From Phenylobacterium sp. (GTDB lineage Bacteria > Pseudomonadota > Alphaproteobacteria > Caulobacterales > Caulobacteraceae): a stretch of 38,742 nucleotides of DNA. Under the pieces are notes generated by a model. That model was given only the letters and a program-made list of their open reading frames with translations. It was not told where the DNA came from and did not search any database. The translations under genes were made by a program, and so were the position numbers. Within the stretch, counting starts at the first letter, position 1; the number at the start of each line of letters is the position of its first letter. Where the stretch lies: NCBI RefSeq assembly GCF_030680185.1, contig NZ_JAUXVZ010000006.1:1-38742 (forward strand), written 5' to 3'. Positions 1 through 8,759 of this stretch are shown piece by piece.

Positions 1-699
1 GGGCGTCCAGGCGCCGGCGGCGGGCGGTGCGGCGGGCCGGCCCCAGCCGGCGGCGTTGGTCAGGGCCCGCGCCTGCTGTCCCCAGACCGCCGACCAGGGC
101 ATGCCCGTGAGCGCCAGGAAGACGATGACGACGCCGGCGAAGGTTCCTGTCCAGCCATGGATGCGCCGCCAGAGCGACCGCGAGCCCGCCGCCAGCCGTT
201 GGCCGCGCCGGGGCCACCAGAGGATGGCGCCACTGGCCACCAGGACGATGGCCCAGCCTGCGGCCAGTTCAGGCAGCAGATTGGCCTGAGGACCCAGCAG
301 GGTCAGACTATGCAGATCCCTGACCCAGGACATGGAGCCATCAGGCGGGGTCTGCCCCAGGATCGCGGCGCTGGTCGGGTCCAGGTGGAGCCGGATCGGA
401 TCTACGTCCTGACGACGCACGACAGCCTCGGCCGAGCGGCCGTCGGCGGGAACGGTGATGCGGGTGACCTCGCCGCCAGACGCCGCCTCCGCCGCCGCCA
501 GCCAGCGCGAGGGCTGGACCCCATCGGCCGGCGGCGCGCGGAGGACGTCGCCATAGATGGCGGAATCGATCTCGTCCTTGAACAGATATGCGCCGCCGGT
601 GGCCGCCATCAGCATCAGGATGGGCAGCACCAGCAGGCCGGCGACGAAGTGAAGCCGCCAGACGGCGCCATAGCCTCGAAAGTCGGGTCGTGCAGACAT
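1..699 (-). CDS. PepSY-associated membrane protein, 3' end cut by window edge
   Basis: The visible 233 residues begin MSARPDFRGYGAVWRLHF and hold three hydrophobic segments, at about residues 17-41, 140-163 and 187-205, joined by a soluble PepSY-like stretch (residues about 55-120). This is the layout of PepSY_TM proteins, inner-membrane proteins often found beside TonB-dependent receptors and implicated in ferric-siderophore reduction or metal handling. The ATG at 699 is chosen because GGAG lies 11 bases upstream and the hydrophobic segment follows the usual short cytoplasmic lead with an R-H-F motif. It lies 53 bases downstream of the receptor gene on the same strand, so the two are probably cotranscribed. 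The C-terminus is outside the window. The family call is fairly firm; the substrate is unknown. Confidence 0.8.
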   Translation of the reverse strand, partial: MSARPDFRGYGAVWRLHFVAGLLVLPILMLMAATGGAYLFKDEIDSAIYGDVLRAPPADGVQPSRWLAAAEAASGGEVTRITVPADGRSAEAVVRRQDVDPIRLHLDPTSAAILGQTPPDGSMSWVRDLHSLTLLGPQANLLPELAAGWAIVLVASGAILWWPRRGQRLAAGSRSLWRRIHGWTGTFAGVVIVFLALTGMPWSAVWGQQARALTNAAGWGRPAAPPAAGAWTP

Positions 700-752
700 G
701 TCGAACAGGTCTCCATGACGGCGGCCGGGAGGCCCGGCCGCCGTCCGTCGGA

Positions 753-2786
753 TCAGAAGTCGAGGACGAGGCCTGCGAACAGCGAGCGGCGGTCGCCGGG
801 CCAATAGGCGGCGGTGGCGGCGTTGGCCGTGATCACCGGCTGGACGTTGGAGACATACGCCTCGTCGGTCACATTCCGCAGGTCAACGAAGACGCTGAGG
901 CCGGGACGGAAGGTCCAGCCGGCGTTGATGTGGGCCACCGCATAGGACGGGGCTCGTGTGGTGTTGGCGAAGTCTACGAAGGCGCCCTGCGGCGTCAATT
1001 CCACGGAGGGCGCCACGAACCAGCCCTGGGGCGCGTCATAGCGCAGCTCGGCGCGATAGAGGTGTTCGGGGGCGACGGGCAGGCGGTTGTCGCCGTACTG
1101 CGGATCGTCCCGGAAGGCGAAGTCCGACCATGTGTAGGTCTGGCGCAGCCGCCAGGCCGGGGCGAAGCGCCAGTCCACCGCCGCCTCGAGGCCCCGATGA
1201 TAGGTCTCATCCGCATTGAAGGTGGTGGCCGGCCTGTCCTGGCTGACGCTGAACTGCAGCAGCTCCTTCTCCAGTTCGGCGTGATAGAGGGTCACGTCCC
1301 AGGTGAAGGCGCCGCGGCGGCCCCGGGCGCCAGCCTCATAGGTCACGGCCTCCTGCGCCTCCACCGGAGCAAATCCGGTTCCGGTGGGCGACAGGGAGCC
1401 GAAGTTGGGCGGCTCCACCGAGCGGGTCACATTGGCGAACAACTGCGCCCCGTCTGGCGCCTCCCACAACAGGCCGATGCGCGGGGCCAGCCAGTCGAAG
1501 TTTCGCGAGGCCTCGAGGTTGAAGGTCCCAGCGACGCCCGGCACGGCGCGGCTGGCATAGTCTCGCTCGGCGATCCCATAGGCGGCGCCGGCGACAAGCG
1601 CCAACTGGTCGGTGAGGAAGAGGCGGCCTTCGCCGAAGAGGTCCAGGGCCCGGGCGTTCTGATAGGAAATGGCGCGGAGATCGCCCCGCGATCCGGCCCG
1701 ATTGACGTAGAAGTGGGAGTCCAGATCCCCCTGGCGGCCCCATAGGCCGCCATAGGCGTCGGCCCGCAGGCCCGCGATCTCGCCCGCCCAGTCGAGCTTG
1801 GCGAAGACGCCGTAGTTGCGGCTTTCTTGGGCGATGACCTGGAAGATGGGATGCTCCAGGTTCTTCCAGATTCCGTAGACGCCCGCACTGAGAGAGAGGT
1901 CGCTCGCGATGGCCCAGTTCAGGGCCGCCGCGCTGCGCAGGGCGCGCACGTCCCGGGCATAGTCATTGACCACATTGCCGGCGGCGGCCTGGTCGGGATC
2001 GATGTCGAACTGGGCGCGGGTCAGGACGCCAGGAATCTCCTGCTTGATGTCGGCGCCGTTGAGGATCAGGCGAACCTCGGCGTCCTCGCCCAGACGGCGG
2101 CCGACATTGAAGCTGGCGAACTGGATGTTCTGCTGGCTCTGGGGGCGGGGACCCTGTCCGGTCTGGTTGGTCACCGCGACGAAGCCGTCCCAGGTGCCGG
2201 TGTCGCCGGCGGCGGCCAGATGCTGCCGCAGCATGCCAAAGGCGCCGCCATCCAGGCGCAGACGCAAGTCATAGGGCGCGGTTTCACCGGTCGGCGTCAC
2301 CATGTTCACCGCCCCGCCCAGGGTCGCGCCGCCGAACCGCAGGGCGTTGCCGCCGCGATAGACCTCCACATAGCGGGTGATCAGCGGGTCGGCGATCTGG
2401 CTGTCCCCATAGCCGTCGGCCTCGTTGAGCGGCAGGCCGTCCTGGGCCAGCAGCAGGCCGCGGTTGTGGTTGGCGTTGCCCAGCCCCGAGCCGCGGATGG
2501 AGAGCCGGATGTCGCCGCCCCACTTCTTCTGGGCGAATACGCCGGGCGCGTCGCGCAGCATGTCGTCCAGGGCCAGGGCGAAGCGGTCTTCATAGGATTC
2601 CGCGGCTACGACCGAGACCCCGCCGGGGGTCTCGGAGAGCCGCTGGCGGGCGTCGGCGACGACAGCGGGGTCTTCGGGATCGGGCCGGCCGGTGACGATG
2701 ACGGAGTCGACGGTGGTCTGGGCCTGGCCCGCGCAGGGCAGGGCAAGGACAAGCAGCGCGCCACAGGCGCCTAGGGTGGTCTTCAT
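753..2786 (-). CDS. TonB-dependent outer-membrane receptor
   Basis: This is a 677-residue receptor. Starting at the ATG at 2786 gives MKTTLGACGALLVLALPCAG as a normal signal peptide ending near AQA; an upstream ATG in the same frame would add 21 residues ahead of it. A purine-rich GGGGAT lies about 10 bases upstream. A TonB-box-like VDSVIVTG follows the signal, then a plug domain (about residues 30-160) with RLSIRGSG, a DGLPLNEADG stretch and YRGGNALRFGGATLGGAVN. The rest is alternating beta-barrel sequence ending in the aromatic terminal VLDF expected for BAM-inserted barrels. It should import a ferric chelate or other metal complex. The DUF2946-like neighbour upstream and PepSY protein downstream fit metal uptake, iron or copper, but no ligand can be read from sequence. 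Confidence 0.9.
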   Translation of the reverse strand: MKTTLGACGALLVLALPCAGQAQTTVDSVIVTGRPDPEDPAVVADARQRLSETPGGVSVVAAESYEDRFALALDDMLRDAPGVFAQKKWGGDIRLSIRGSGLGNANHNRGLLLAQDGLPLNEADGYGDSQIADPLITRYVEVYRGGNALRFGGATLGGAVNMVTPTGETAPYDLRLRLDGGAFGMLRQHLAAAGDTGTWDGFVAVTNQTGQGPRPQSQQNIQFASFNVGRRLGEDAEVRLILNGADIKQEIPGVLTRAQFDIDPDQAAAGNVVNDYARDVRALRSAAALNWAIASDLSLSAGVYGIWKNLEHPIFQVIAQESRNYGVFAKLDWAGEIAGLRADAYGGLWGRQGDLDSHFYVNRAGSRGDLRAISYQNARALDLFGEGRLFLTDQLALVAGAAYGIAERDYASRAVPGVAGTFNLEASRNFDWLAPRIGLLWEAPDGAQLFANVTRSVEPPNFGSLSPTGTGFAPVEAQEAVTYEAGARGRRGAFTWDVTLYHAELEKELLQFSVSQDRPATTFNADETYHRGLEAAVDWRFAPAWRLRQTYTWSDFAFRDDPQYGDNRLPVAPEHLYRAELRYDAPQGWFVAPSVELTPQGAFVDFANTTRAPSYAVAHINAGWTFRPGLSVFVDLRNVTDEAYVSNVQPVITANAATAAYWPGDRRSLFAGLVLDF

Positions 2787-2891
2787 TTGAGAAATCCCCG
2801 GCCGCGACACAGGCGGCCAACACAGGTGCAGGAAGCCGGGCGCGGCCATGCGGCCTGCCCGGGGTTCACGTCAGGACCGGCGCGCCGGTCT

Positions 2892-3299
2892 TCAGGCCTG
2901 CAAAAGTGGGGGACCTCGCGCCGGGGGCGGGGGCGAGGCCAGGCCACGGCCCGGCGCGATGTCGCCGGACATGTCGAGGTGCGCAGCCGTCGTCGGCTGG
3001 AACACCACGGGCTGGGCGGTCAGAAGATCGGGTGCTGCCACGCCGAGGCTGTGGCCGGCGAAGACGCAGGGGCTATGGCGCGCCCCATCCTCGTCTTCGG
3101 TCGGCGCAGGATCGTCGATCGCGAGATCGACCATGCCCTGGGCCGTACAGAGCATCAGGCTGAAGCCTGGCCCCTCGGCCTGGGGCGGCGCAGCCATATA
3201 GCCAGGGGGAATGAGGATCTTCAGCCCAAGGGCGATCATCGCCAGCATCATGAGGATGCTGCGCGGCAGACTCGCCGGTCGGGTCGTGGGACGCTTCAC
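2892..3299 (-). CDS. DUF2946-like small membrane or periplasmic protein
   Basis: This 135-residue protein has a GTG start. A short basic lead is followed by one hydrophobic helix (about residues 14-33, LPRSILMMLAMIALGLKILI), then PPGYM, an LCTAQG motif, an HSPCVFAGH motif and a Pro-rich end with PPPPARGPPLL. This arrangement (helix, two Cys-containing motifs, Arg-Gly-Pro-Pro tail) matches DUF2946-type proteins, which commonly sit next to TonB-dependent receptors. It lies 105 bases upstream of the receptor gene on the same strand and probably leads that operon. The Cys and His residues could bind metal, but this is not established for the family. No Fur box is evident upstream. Confidence 0.65.
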   Translation of the reverse strand: MKRPTTRPASLPRSILMMLAMIALGLKILIPPGYMAAPPQAEGPGFSLMLCTAQGMVDLAIDDPAPTEDEDGARHSPCVFAGHSLGVAAPDLLTAQPVVFQPTTAAHLDMSGDIAPGRGLASPPPPARGPPLLQA

Positions 3300-3317
3300 G
3301 CGGTCGCCATAGGCCAG

Positions 3318-3343
3318 GCTCGCGCCCTTGGAAAGGGGCGAGC
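3318..3343. other. Stem-loop between transglutaminase and DUF2946 genes
   Basis: GCTCGCGCCCTT faces AAGGGGCGAGC around a short loop, giving about 11 base pairs with one bulged G. It occupies the middle of the 78-bp gap between two tandem minus-strand genes. It could end transcription of the upstream operon or act in the leader of the metal-uptake genes. There is no T-run on either side, so it is not a classical intrinsic terminator. Confidence 0.35.
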
Positions 3344-3377
3344 GGGCGCAGGGCGCGTTTTGCCTCGCGGCCGGAGC

Positions 3378-4358
3378 CTACTGCTGCTGTTGCTGTTGCT
3401 GCTGGTCGTGCAGGCCGGTGGCCGGGTTGGGGCGTCTTCGGGCGTTGCGGCTGAAGGTCGGCTGCGAGATGCGCAGGAACTCCGGCTCGGTGATCGCCGC
3501 CCGGGCGCGCCGCACCGAGACGCCCACGGCCAGCTGGCTCTCGGCGTCGCCCTTGTAGACGCCGCGCGAGGGCGGCACGTCGCCATAGTCCCGTCCGACC
3601 GCCGCGGCCACGTGGCGCTCGCCGGCCAGCACATTGTTGGTGGGGTCAAAGCCGACCCAGCGAAGGCTGGGCAGGAAAACCTCGACCCAGGCGTGGGTGG
3701 CGTCCGGATCGGATCGGTCGCCGCTGTCGCGGTCGGTGAACAGGTAGCCCGAGACATAGCGCGCCGGGATACCCCAGGCTCGGCAGAGCGCGATCATGAT
3801 GTGGCTGAAGTCCTGGCAGACCCCGCGACGCTCACGCAGGGCCTCGTCGATCGGGCTGTCGGCCTCGGTGACGCCGGTCTCGTAGGCGAAGGACTCGTAG
3901 ATGATCTTCGACAGCTCGCTGACCGCGGTGAGCGGATCGCGCAGTCTCAGCCGCTCAATCCCGTGCTCGGCGGCGAAGGCGCGCAGCAGGTCGGTCTGAA
4001 TTGCAAAACCGTGCTCGCGCAGGAAGTCGAACTGGTCTCCCCGCACGAAGTCGCTGCGCAGTCGGTCCCATTCGCCCATGTCGAGGGCGTCGGGCAGGGG
4101 AATCTCGGCCTGGGTCTCGACGGCCGAACGGGCCACGATGGTCAGCCGATCGTGCGGCTGGGGGACGTCGAAATGATAGACGGCGTTGCCGAAGGTGTCG
4201 GCGTAGGAGAACAGCTGCGTGCCAGGATCGATCTCCAGGTCGAAGCTCACCAGCCGCTGGCGCGCGCCCTTCTGGGGCTGCATCCAGACCTCCATCAGGC
4301 TTTCGCGAACCGGGGCGGCATAATGGTACTGGGTGACGTGGCGGATTTCGAGAAGCAC
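3378..4358 (-). CDS. Transglutaminase-like cysteine protease family protein
   Basis: This is a 326-residue protein starting at the GTG at 4358 (VLLEIRHVTQYHY), with AAGGAT 8 bases upstream; a longer in-frame start would run into the previous gene. An N-terminal beta domain (about 1-135) typical of bacterial transglutaminase-like proteins precedes the catalytic core with the complete triad: Cys181 in RRGVCQDFSH, His222 in DATHAWVEV and Asp238 in GFDPTNN. It starts 8 bases after the alpha-E gene, as the last member of an ATP-grasp, alpha-E, transglutaminase operon. That gene set is widely conserved and has been predicted to make and break peptide-like amide bonds, but its product is unknown. 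The last eight residues are all glutamine, which is unusual. Confidence 0.88.
   Translation of the reverse strand: MLLEIRHVTQYHYAAPVRESLMEVWMQPQKGARQRLVSFDLEIDPGTQLFSYADTFGNAVYHFDVPQPHDRLTIVARSAVETQAEIPLPDALDMGEWDRLRSDFVRGDQFDFLREHGFAIQTDLLRAFAAEHGIERLRLRDPLTAVSELSKIIYESFAYETGVTEADSPIDEALRERRGVCQDFSHIMIALCRAWGIPARYVSGYLFTDRDSGDRSDPDATHAWVEVFLPSLRWVGFDPTNNVLAGERHVAAAVGRDYGDVPPSRGVYKGDAESQLAVGVSVRRARAAITEPEFLRISQPTFSRNARRRPNPATGLHDQQQQQQQQ
3381..3404 (-). repeat. CAG/CAA triplet repeat encoding a C-terminal polyglutamine
   Basis: Eight consecutive Gln codons (six CAG, two CAA) directly precede the TAG stop of the transglutaminase-like gene. The tract is a trinucleotide microsatellite that could change length by slippage without altering the catalytic domain. 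Confidence 0.85.
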
Positions 4359-4366
4359 GGGAATCC

Positions 4367-5302
4367 TTAGGCCGGAAGGCGCATTTCGAGGGGGTAGGCC
4401 ACGAAGGCGTCGTAGACCCCGCGGTGGATTTCGCCGCATTCGGCCAGCACGCCCTCCAGGAAGGCGTGAGACCCGTCGCGCTCGATCTCGCCCATGTCGG
4501 CGTATTGCAGCCGCGCCTTCAACCGGCCGGCCAGGCGCTCGGGCCCCACATGGACGGCCTCGGCGTGGCGGCTGAGCATGGAGAGATGGGCCTCGATCTC
4601 GTCGGTGCAGAAGCGGATGGACCGGGGGAATTCGGCGTTCAGCAGCAGGAACTCCAGGATCGGCCGGGCGCGGACATCGGCGGTATAGGCCCTAAGATAG
4701 GGCTCCAGCGCGCAGCTCATGCGCAGCACGGCCGTCAGCGTCGGGTGATCGAGCTGTTCGACCCCACGGCCGAAACACACCTCGAGCAGGCGCCCGATCA
4801 GTTGCGCCCGTTCGAGGTGGGCGCCGAGCAGCAGGAATCGCCAGCCCTCGCCGTGGCTCATGGTGGCGTCGGCGGCGCCCTTGAACAGGTGCAGGTCGGC
4901 GATGATGTCGTGCAGGAAGGCCGAGGAGCCGTCGTTGAACGACTTGGACGCCGTGGCGCCCGACAGGCGCAGATGCACCAGGTTCAGCCGCTCCCACGTC
5001 TCGCTGGTGATCTGGTCGCGGACCTGGCGGGCGTTTTCCCGGGCGCGGGCCAGCGAGGTCACGACCGAATTGCCCTCCAGCCGGTCCAGGGCCAGGCCCC
5101 GGGCGGATTCAAAGGGGTTGGCCACCCTGTCCGGCGTGGCCTCGCCCACCGCCGACAGGGCGATGCGCGCCACCTGGGCGGCGGTTTCGGCCCGATCGAG
5201 GGTGGCGGTGAGCATGACGTCGGACAGGCGCGCCACATGCTCGGCCCGTTCCACATAGCGGCCGATCCAGTAGAGGCTGTCGGCGACCCGGGCGAGCATC
5301 AT
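4367..5302 (-). CDS. Alpha-E domain protein
   Basis: This is a 311-residue, strongly helical protein starting [20 protein letters not shown], the hallmark N-terminus of the alpha-E family, with conserved helices spaced to the end. The ATG at 5302 overlaps the upstream ATP-grasp stop as ATGA, which fixes the start; a much longer open frame upstream is only a shadow of the ATP-grasp gene. Alpha-E proteins have no known enzymatic activity and are found fused to or beside circularly permuted ATP-grasp enzymes, so it is probably a partner or scaffold for that enzyme. Translational coupling on both sides supports a single functional unit of three proteins. Confidence 0.9.
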   Translation of the reverse strand: MMLARVADSLYWIGRYVERAEHVARLSDVMLTATLDRAETAAQVARIALSAVGEATPDRVANPFESARGLALDRLEGNSVVTSLARARENARQVRDQITSETWERLNLVHLRLSGATASKSFNDGSSAFLHDIIADLHLFKGAADATMSHGEGWRFLLLGAHLERAQLIGRLLEVCFGRGVEQLDHPTLTAVLRMSCALEPYLRAYTADVRARPILEFLLLNAEFPRSIRFCTDEIEAHLSMLSRHAEAVHVGPERLAGRLKARLQYADMGEIERDGSHAFLEGVLAECGEIHRGVYDAFVAYPLEMRLPA

Positions 5303-6783
5303 GACGGGTCTGCTCCCGTCTCGGCCAGGACCCAGGTGTCCTTGGACCCCCCGCCCTGGCTGGAATTGACCACCAGCGAGCCCTTGCGCAGGGCGACCCT
5401 GGTCAGGGCGCCGGGGGTGACCGTGATCTTCTCGCCTGACAGGATGAAGGGGCGCAGATCGACGTGGCGGGTGTCGACCTCCCCGTCGATCAGGCACGGG
5501 GCCGTGGAGAGCTGAATGGTGGGCTGGGCGATGTAGTTGGCGGGATCGGCCTTGATCGCCTCGGCGAACTCTTCGCGCTGGGCCGTGGTGGCGTGGGGCC
5601 CGATCAGCATGCCGTAGCCGCCCGATGCGCCGACCGCCTTGACCACCAGCTTGTCGAGATTGGCCAGCACGTGGCTGAGCTCGGACGGCTCGCGGCAGAG
5701 GAAGGTCTCGATATTGGGCAGGATCGGCTCCTCGCCCAGATAGTAGCGGATGATCTCCGGCACATAGGCGTAGACCGCCTTGTCGTCGGCCACGCCGGTG
5801 CCGGGGGCATTGCACATGACCACCGTGCCGGCGCGATAGGCGTTGAACAGGCCCGGTACGCCCAGGGACGAGTCCCGGCGGAAGGTGAGGGGGTCGACGA
5901 AGTCGTCATCCACCCGGCGATAGATCACGTCGATCCGCCGAAGGCCGGTGGTGGTCCGCATATAGACCATGTTGTCGTGGACCACGAGGTCGCGGCCCTC
6001 GACCAGGGGCACTCCCATGAGGCGGGCCAGGTAGGCATGTTCGTAATAGGCCGAATTGTAGACGCCGGGCGTCAGCACCACGACCTGCGGATTGGGCCGC
6101 CACTCGACCATGCTGCGCAGGGTCGAGAGCAGCAGGTCGGGATAGCGATCGATCTGGCGCACGCCAGCCAGACGGAAGGTGCCCGGGAAGGTCCGCTTGG
6201 AGGCTTCACGGTTGGCCAGCATGTAGGACACGCCTGAGGGCACCCGGAGATTGTCCTCAAGGACGGCATAGGCGCCGTCCTCCTGTCGGATCAGGTCGCT
6301 GCCGCAGACATTGGCATAGGCCTGATGGGGGACGTAGAGGCCCTGCATCTCGCGGCGATAGGACGGCGCGCCGAGCACCAGCTCCCGCGGCACCACCCCG
6401 TCCTTCAGGATCATCCGCTCGCCATAGATGTCGGCGAGGAACAGGTTCAGCGCCTGGAGCCGCTGGATCAGCCCGCTCTCGATCTTCGCCCATTCATCGG
6501 CCGGGATGATCCGGGGCAGGAGGTCGGTGGGGATGATCCGCTCGGTGGTGCTCTCGGCGCCATAGACGGTGAAGGTGATGCCCTGGAGCAGGAAGAAGCG
6601 CTCAAGGGTGCGCTGCCGCTCGTCCAGCTCACCGGGGTCCAGGGCCGCCAAGCGTCGCGCCAGGGCGGCGAAATGGGGCCGGACCGACCCGTCTGGGGCG
6701 TGCATTTCGTCATAGGGCGGGTTCGCCGCCGCCGCCTGGGCCATGGCCCGATCAATCTCTTCAGCTCGCTGCGCTGTCGCCAC
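5299..6783 (-). CDS. Circularly permuted type 2 ATP-grasp protein
   Basis: This 494-residue protein belongs to the DUF404/DUF407 family. Recognisable stretches include [14 protein letters not shown] at the N-terminus, an [16 protein letters not shown] block, [14 protein letters not shown] (about residues 173-186), [15 protein letters not shown], and near the C-terminus [19 protein letters not shown] plus [13 protein letters not shown]. These supply the ATP-binding lysine, glycine loop and metal ligands of an ATP-grasp ligase in permuted order. Such enzymes are predicted to form amide bonds between amino acids or peptides. The GTG start at 6783 has GGAG about 9 bases upstream. It is the first gene of the minus-strand trio and diverges from tamA across a 197-bp gap that holds no convincing promoter to my eye. 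Confidence 0.9.
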   Translation of the reverse strand: MATAQRAEEIDRAMAQAAAANPPYDEMHAPDGSVRPHFAALARRLAALDPGELDERQRTLERFFLLQGITFTVYGAESTTERIIPTDLLPRIIPADEWAKIESGLIQRLQALNLFLADIYGERMILKDGVVPRELVLGAPSYRREMQGLYVPHQAYANVCGSDLIRQEDGAYAVLEDNLRVPSGVSYMLANREASKRTFPGTFRLAGVRQIDRYPDLLLSTLRSMVEWRPNPQVVVLTPGVYNSAYYEHAYLARLMGVPLVEGRDLVVHDNMVYMRTTTGLRRIDVIYRRVDDDFVDPLTFRRDSSLGVPGLFNAYRAGTVVMCNAPGTGVADDKAVYAYVPEIIRYYLGEEPILPNIETFLCREPSELSHVLANLDKLVVKAVGASGGYGMLIGPHATTAQREEFAEAIKADPANYIAQPTIQLSTAPCLIDGEVDTRHVDLRPFILSGEKITVTPGALTRVALRKGSLVVNSSQGGGSKDTWVLAETGADPS

Positions 6784-6980
6784 GCCCTACTCCAACCACG
6801 CTCCCGTCCTCGAAACCGCAAGCCGGGACGACAGCCTAGTGACTGTGGCGCGTAACGTCGTGCGCTATTGTGGGCGCGCAAAATTCGGGCGCCTGTTGGT
6901 GGAAAAAGAGGCTGGTCCTGCGGGGTGACACGAGCGCCGGGCGTCGCTACAGGGGTGTTCGGGGGCTGAAGGGTGATTGC

Positions 6981-8759
6981 GTGGGACGAAGTGTCTTCGC
7001 AGCCGTCGCCACGGCTGCCCTCTGCGTTTACGGCGCCGGCACGGCTCGCGCCGAGCCGCGCGCTGATGTGCGCGGCGATATCAATAGCGACCTCCGAGAG
7101 CGAATCGTCCGGGCCATAGGCGAGGCCGAGCGGCCGGTGGACAGCCTGTTCCAGGCCCGCCGCCGCGCCCGTGACGCGGCCGAGGACGCCATCGCCGTGC
7201 TGCGGTCGGAGGCCTACTACGCCTATGGCGTCGAGGCCGATGTCGGCGAGTCCGAACCGCCGCGTCCGATCGTCGAGGTGGATCCGGGACCCCGCTTTGT
7301 CTTCGCCGACCCCCAGGTGACGTGGGCGGGCGAGGCGCCGGACCAGGAGACCCAGGCCCGGGGCGTCGCGGCCATGGAGATCACGCCTGGCGAGCCGGGG
7401 CGCTCGGCCGACGTGGTGGCCGCCGAAGGCCGGATCGTCGCAAGGGTCCGCGAGTCCGGCTATGCCGACGTCTCCGCCGACACCCGCGAGGTGATCGTCG
7501 ACCATGCCGACAACACGGTGCGTCCGACCTTCCGGATCGACGCCGGCGGCCTGGTCCGCCTTGACGGCCTGGTTCTGGACACCGAGGGACGAACCAATCC
7601 GGCTTGGCTCGACCAGTTGCGGCCCTGGGATACGGGCGACATCTATGATCCTGAGGACGTGGCCGAGCTCGAACGCCGGCTTCTCGACACCGGGGTCTAC
7701 AACTCCGTCACCGTGGCCCTCTCGGCGCGGGACGATGTCGATGAGGACGGCCGGCGCCGGGTTCTGGTGGGGCTGGAGGATCGCGCGCCGCGGACGCTCG
7801 AGCTCGGAGCCAGCTATTCGACGACAGAGGGCTTCGGCGTCGACACCCGCTGGAGCCGTTACAATGTGCTGGGCCGCGCCGACACGCTCGCCCTGGTGGG
7901 GCGGGTTTCGGAGCTGGACAGTCGCCTCGGCGCCGACCTGACCCTGCCGCACTGGCGGCGGGCCGCCCAGACCCTGCACATGAATGGCGGCGCCTATCGC
8001 AACGAAACCGACGCCTTCGAGGAGATCGGCGTCGGCGTCGGGGCCGATCTGCGCCGCCGGTATGGCGCCAATTCCTTCGTCACGGTCGGCGGGTCCCTGG
8101 ACCTGACCCGCAACGACGAGAAGGACGCCCGCACCCTCTCGCCGCTGGGCCGCGACCTGATCATCGGGGCGGTGTTCGGCGCGGTGTCCCTGGACCGTTC
8201 CAACGACATTCTCGACCCCACCCAGGGCTGGCGGGCGGATCTGCGTCTCGAGCCGACCTATATCGCCGGCGACGAATCTCTGCCCTACCTTGAGGTCGCC
8301 ACCCAGGGGATCGCCTATCTCCCCCTGGATTCGCGGGGTCGCACGGTCATGGCCGGGCGGCTGAAGGTCGGCAGCCTGGTCGGCGGCGAACTGCCGGACA
8401 TCCCGGCCTCGCGGCGGTTCTATGCCGGCGGCGGGGGATCGGTGCGGGGCTACGCCTATCAGGCCGTGGGGCCGCGGCTTTACGACAACACCCCGCGGGG
8501 GGGGCTCTCCCTGATCGAGGTCAGTCTGGAGGCCCGCCGCAAACTTACCGATCGCTGGGGCGTCGTGGCCTTTGTCGACGCCGGCTCCGTGGGCGACGAG
8601 ATGACGCCCACGGGCGAGAATATGAGCGTCGGCATCGGCGTCGGGGTTCGTTACGACCTGGGCTTTGGTCCGATCCGCGCCGACATCGCCATCCCGCTGG
8701 ACTCCGACAAACGAGACGGCGCCTTCCAGGTCTATCTCAGTATCGGACAAAGCTTTTGA
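6981..8759 (+). CDS. tamA: Outer-membrane assembly protein TamA (Omp85 family)
   Basis: This 592-residue protein starts at the GTG at 6981, with AAGGG about 8 bases upstream. This start gives a clean signal peptide (VGRSVFAAVATAALCVYG, cleavage near ARA|EP), whereas the longer in-frame start would put nearly 40 hydrophilic residues in front. Roughly residues 25-260 form POTRA-like domains, and the remainder is a 16-strand-type Omp85 barrel. The family's signature lid motif is present as SVRGYAYQ, and the chain ends LSIGQSF with a terminal Phe. TamA works with TamB to move proteins and possibly phospholipid to the outer membrane. Its stop overlaps the tamB start (TTGA), which supports TamA over BamA, since bamA normally sits with lpxD and fabZ genes. 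Confidence 0.92.
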   Translation: MGRSVFAAVATAALCVYGAGTARAEPRADVRGDINSDLRERIVRAIGEAERPVDSLFQARRRARDAAEDAIAVLRSEAYYAYGVEADVGESEPPRPIVEVDPGPRFVFADPQVTWAGEAPDQETQARGVAAMEITPGEPGRSADVVAAEGRIVARVRESGYADVSADTREVIVDHADNTVRPTFRIDAGGLVRLDGLVLDTEGRTNPAWLDQLRPWDTGDIYDPEDVAELERRLLDTGVYNSVTVALSARDDVDEDGRRRVLVGLEDRAPRTLELGASYSTTEGFGVDTRWSRYNVLGRADTLALVGRVSELDSRLGADLTLPHWRRAAQTLHMNGGAYRNETDAFEEIGVGVGADLRRRYGANSFVTVGGSLDLTRNDEKDARTLSPLGRDLIIGAVFGAVSLDRSNDILDPTQGWRADLRLEPTYIAGDESLPYLEVATQGIAYLPLDSRGRTVMAGRLKVGSLVGGELPDIPASRRFYAGGGGSVRGYAYQAVGPRLYDNTPRGGLSLIEVSLEARRKLTDRWGVVAFVDAGSVGDEMTPTGENMSVGIGVGVRYDLGFGPIRADIAIPLDSDKRDGAFQVYLSIGQSF

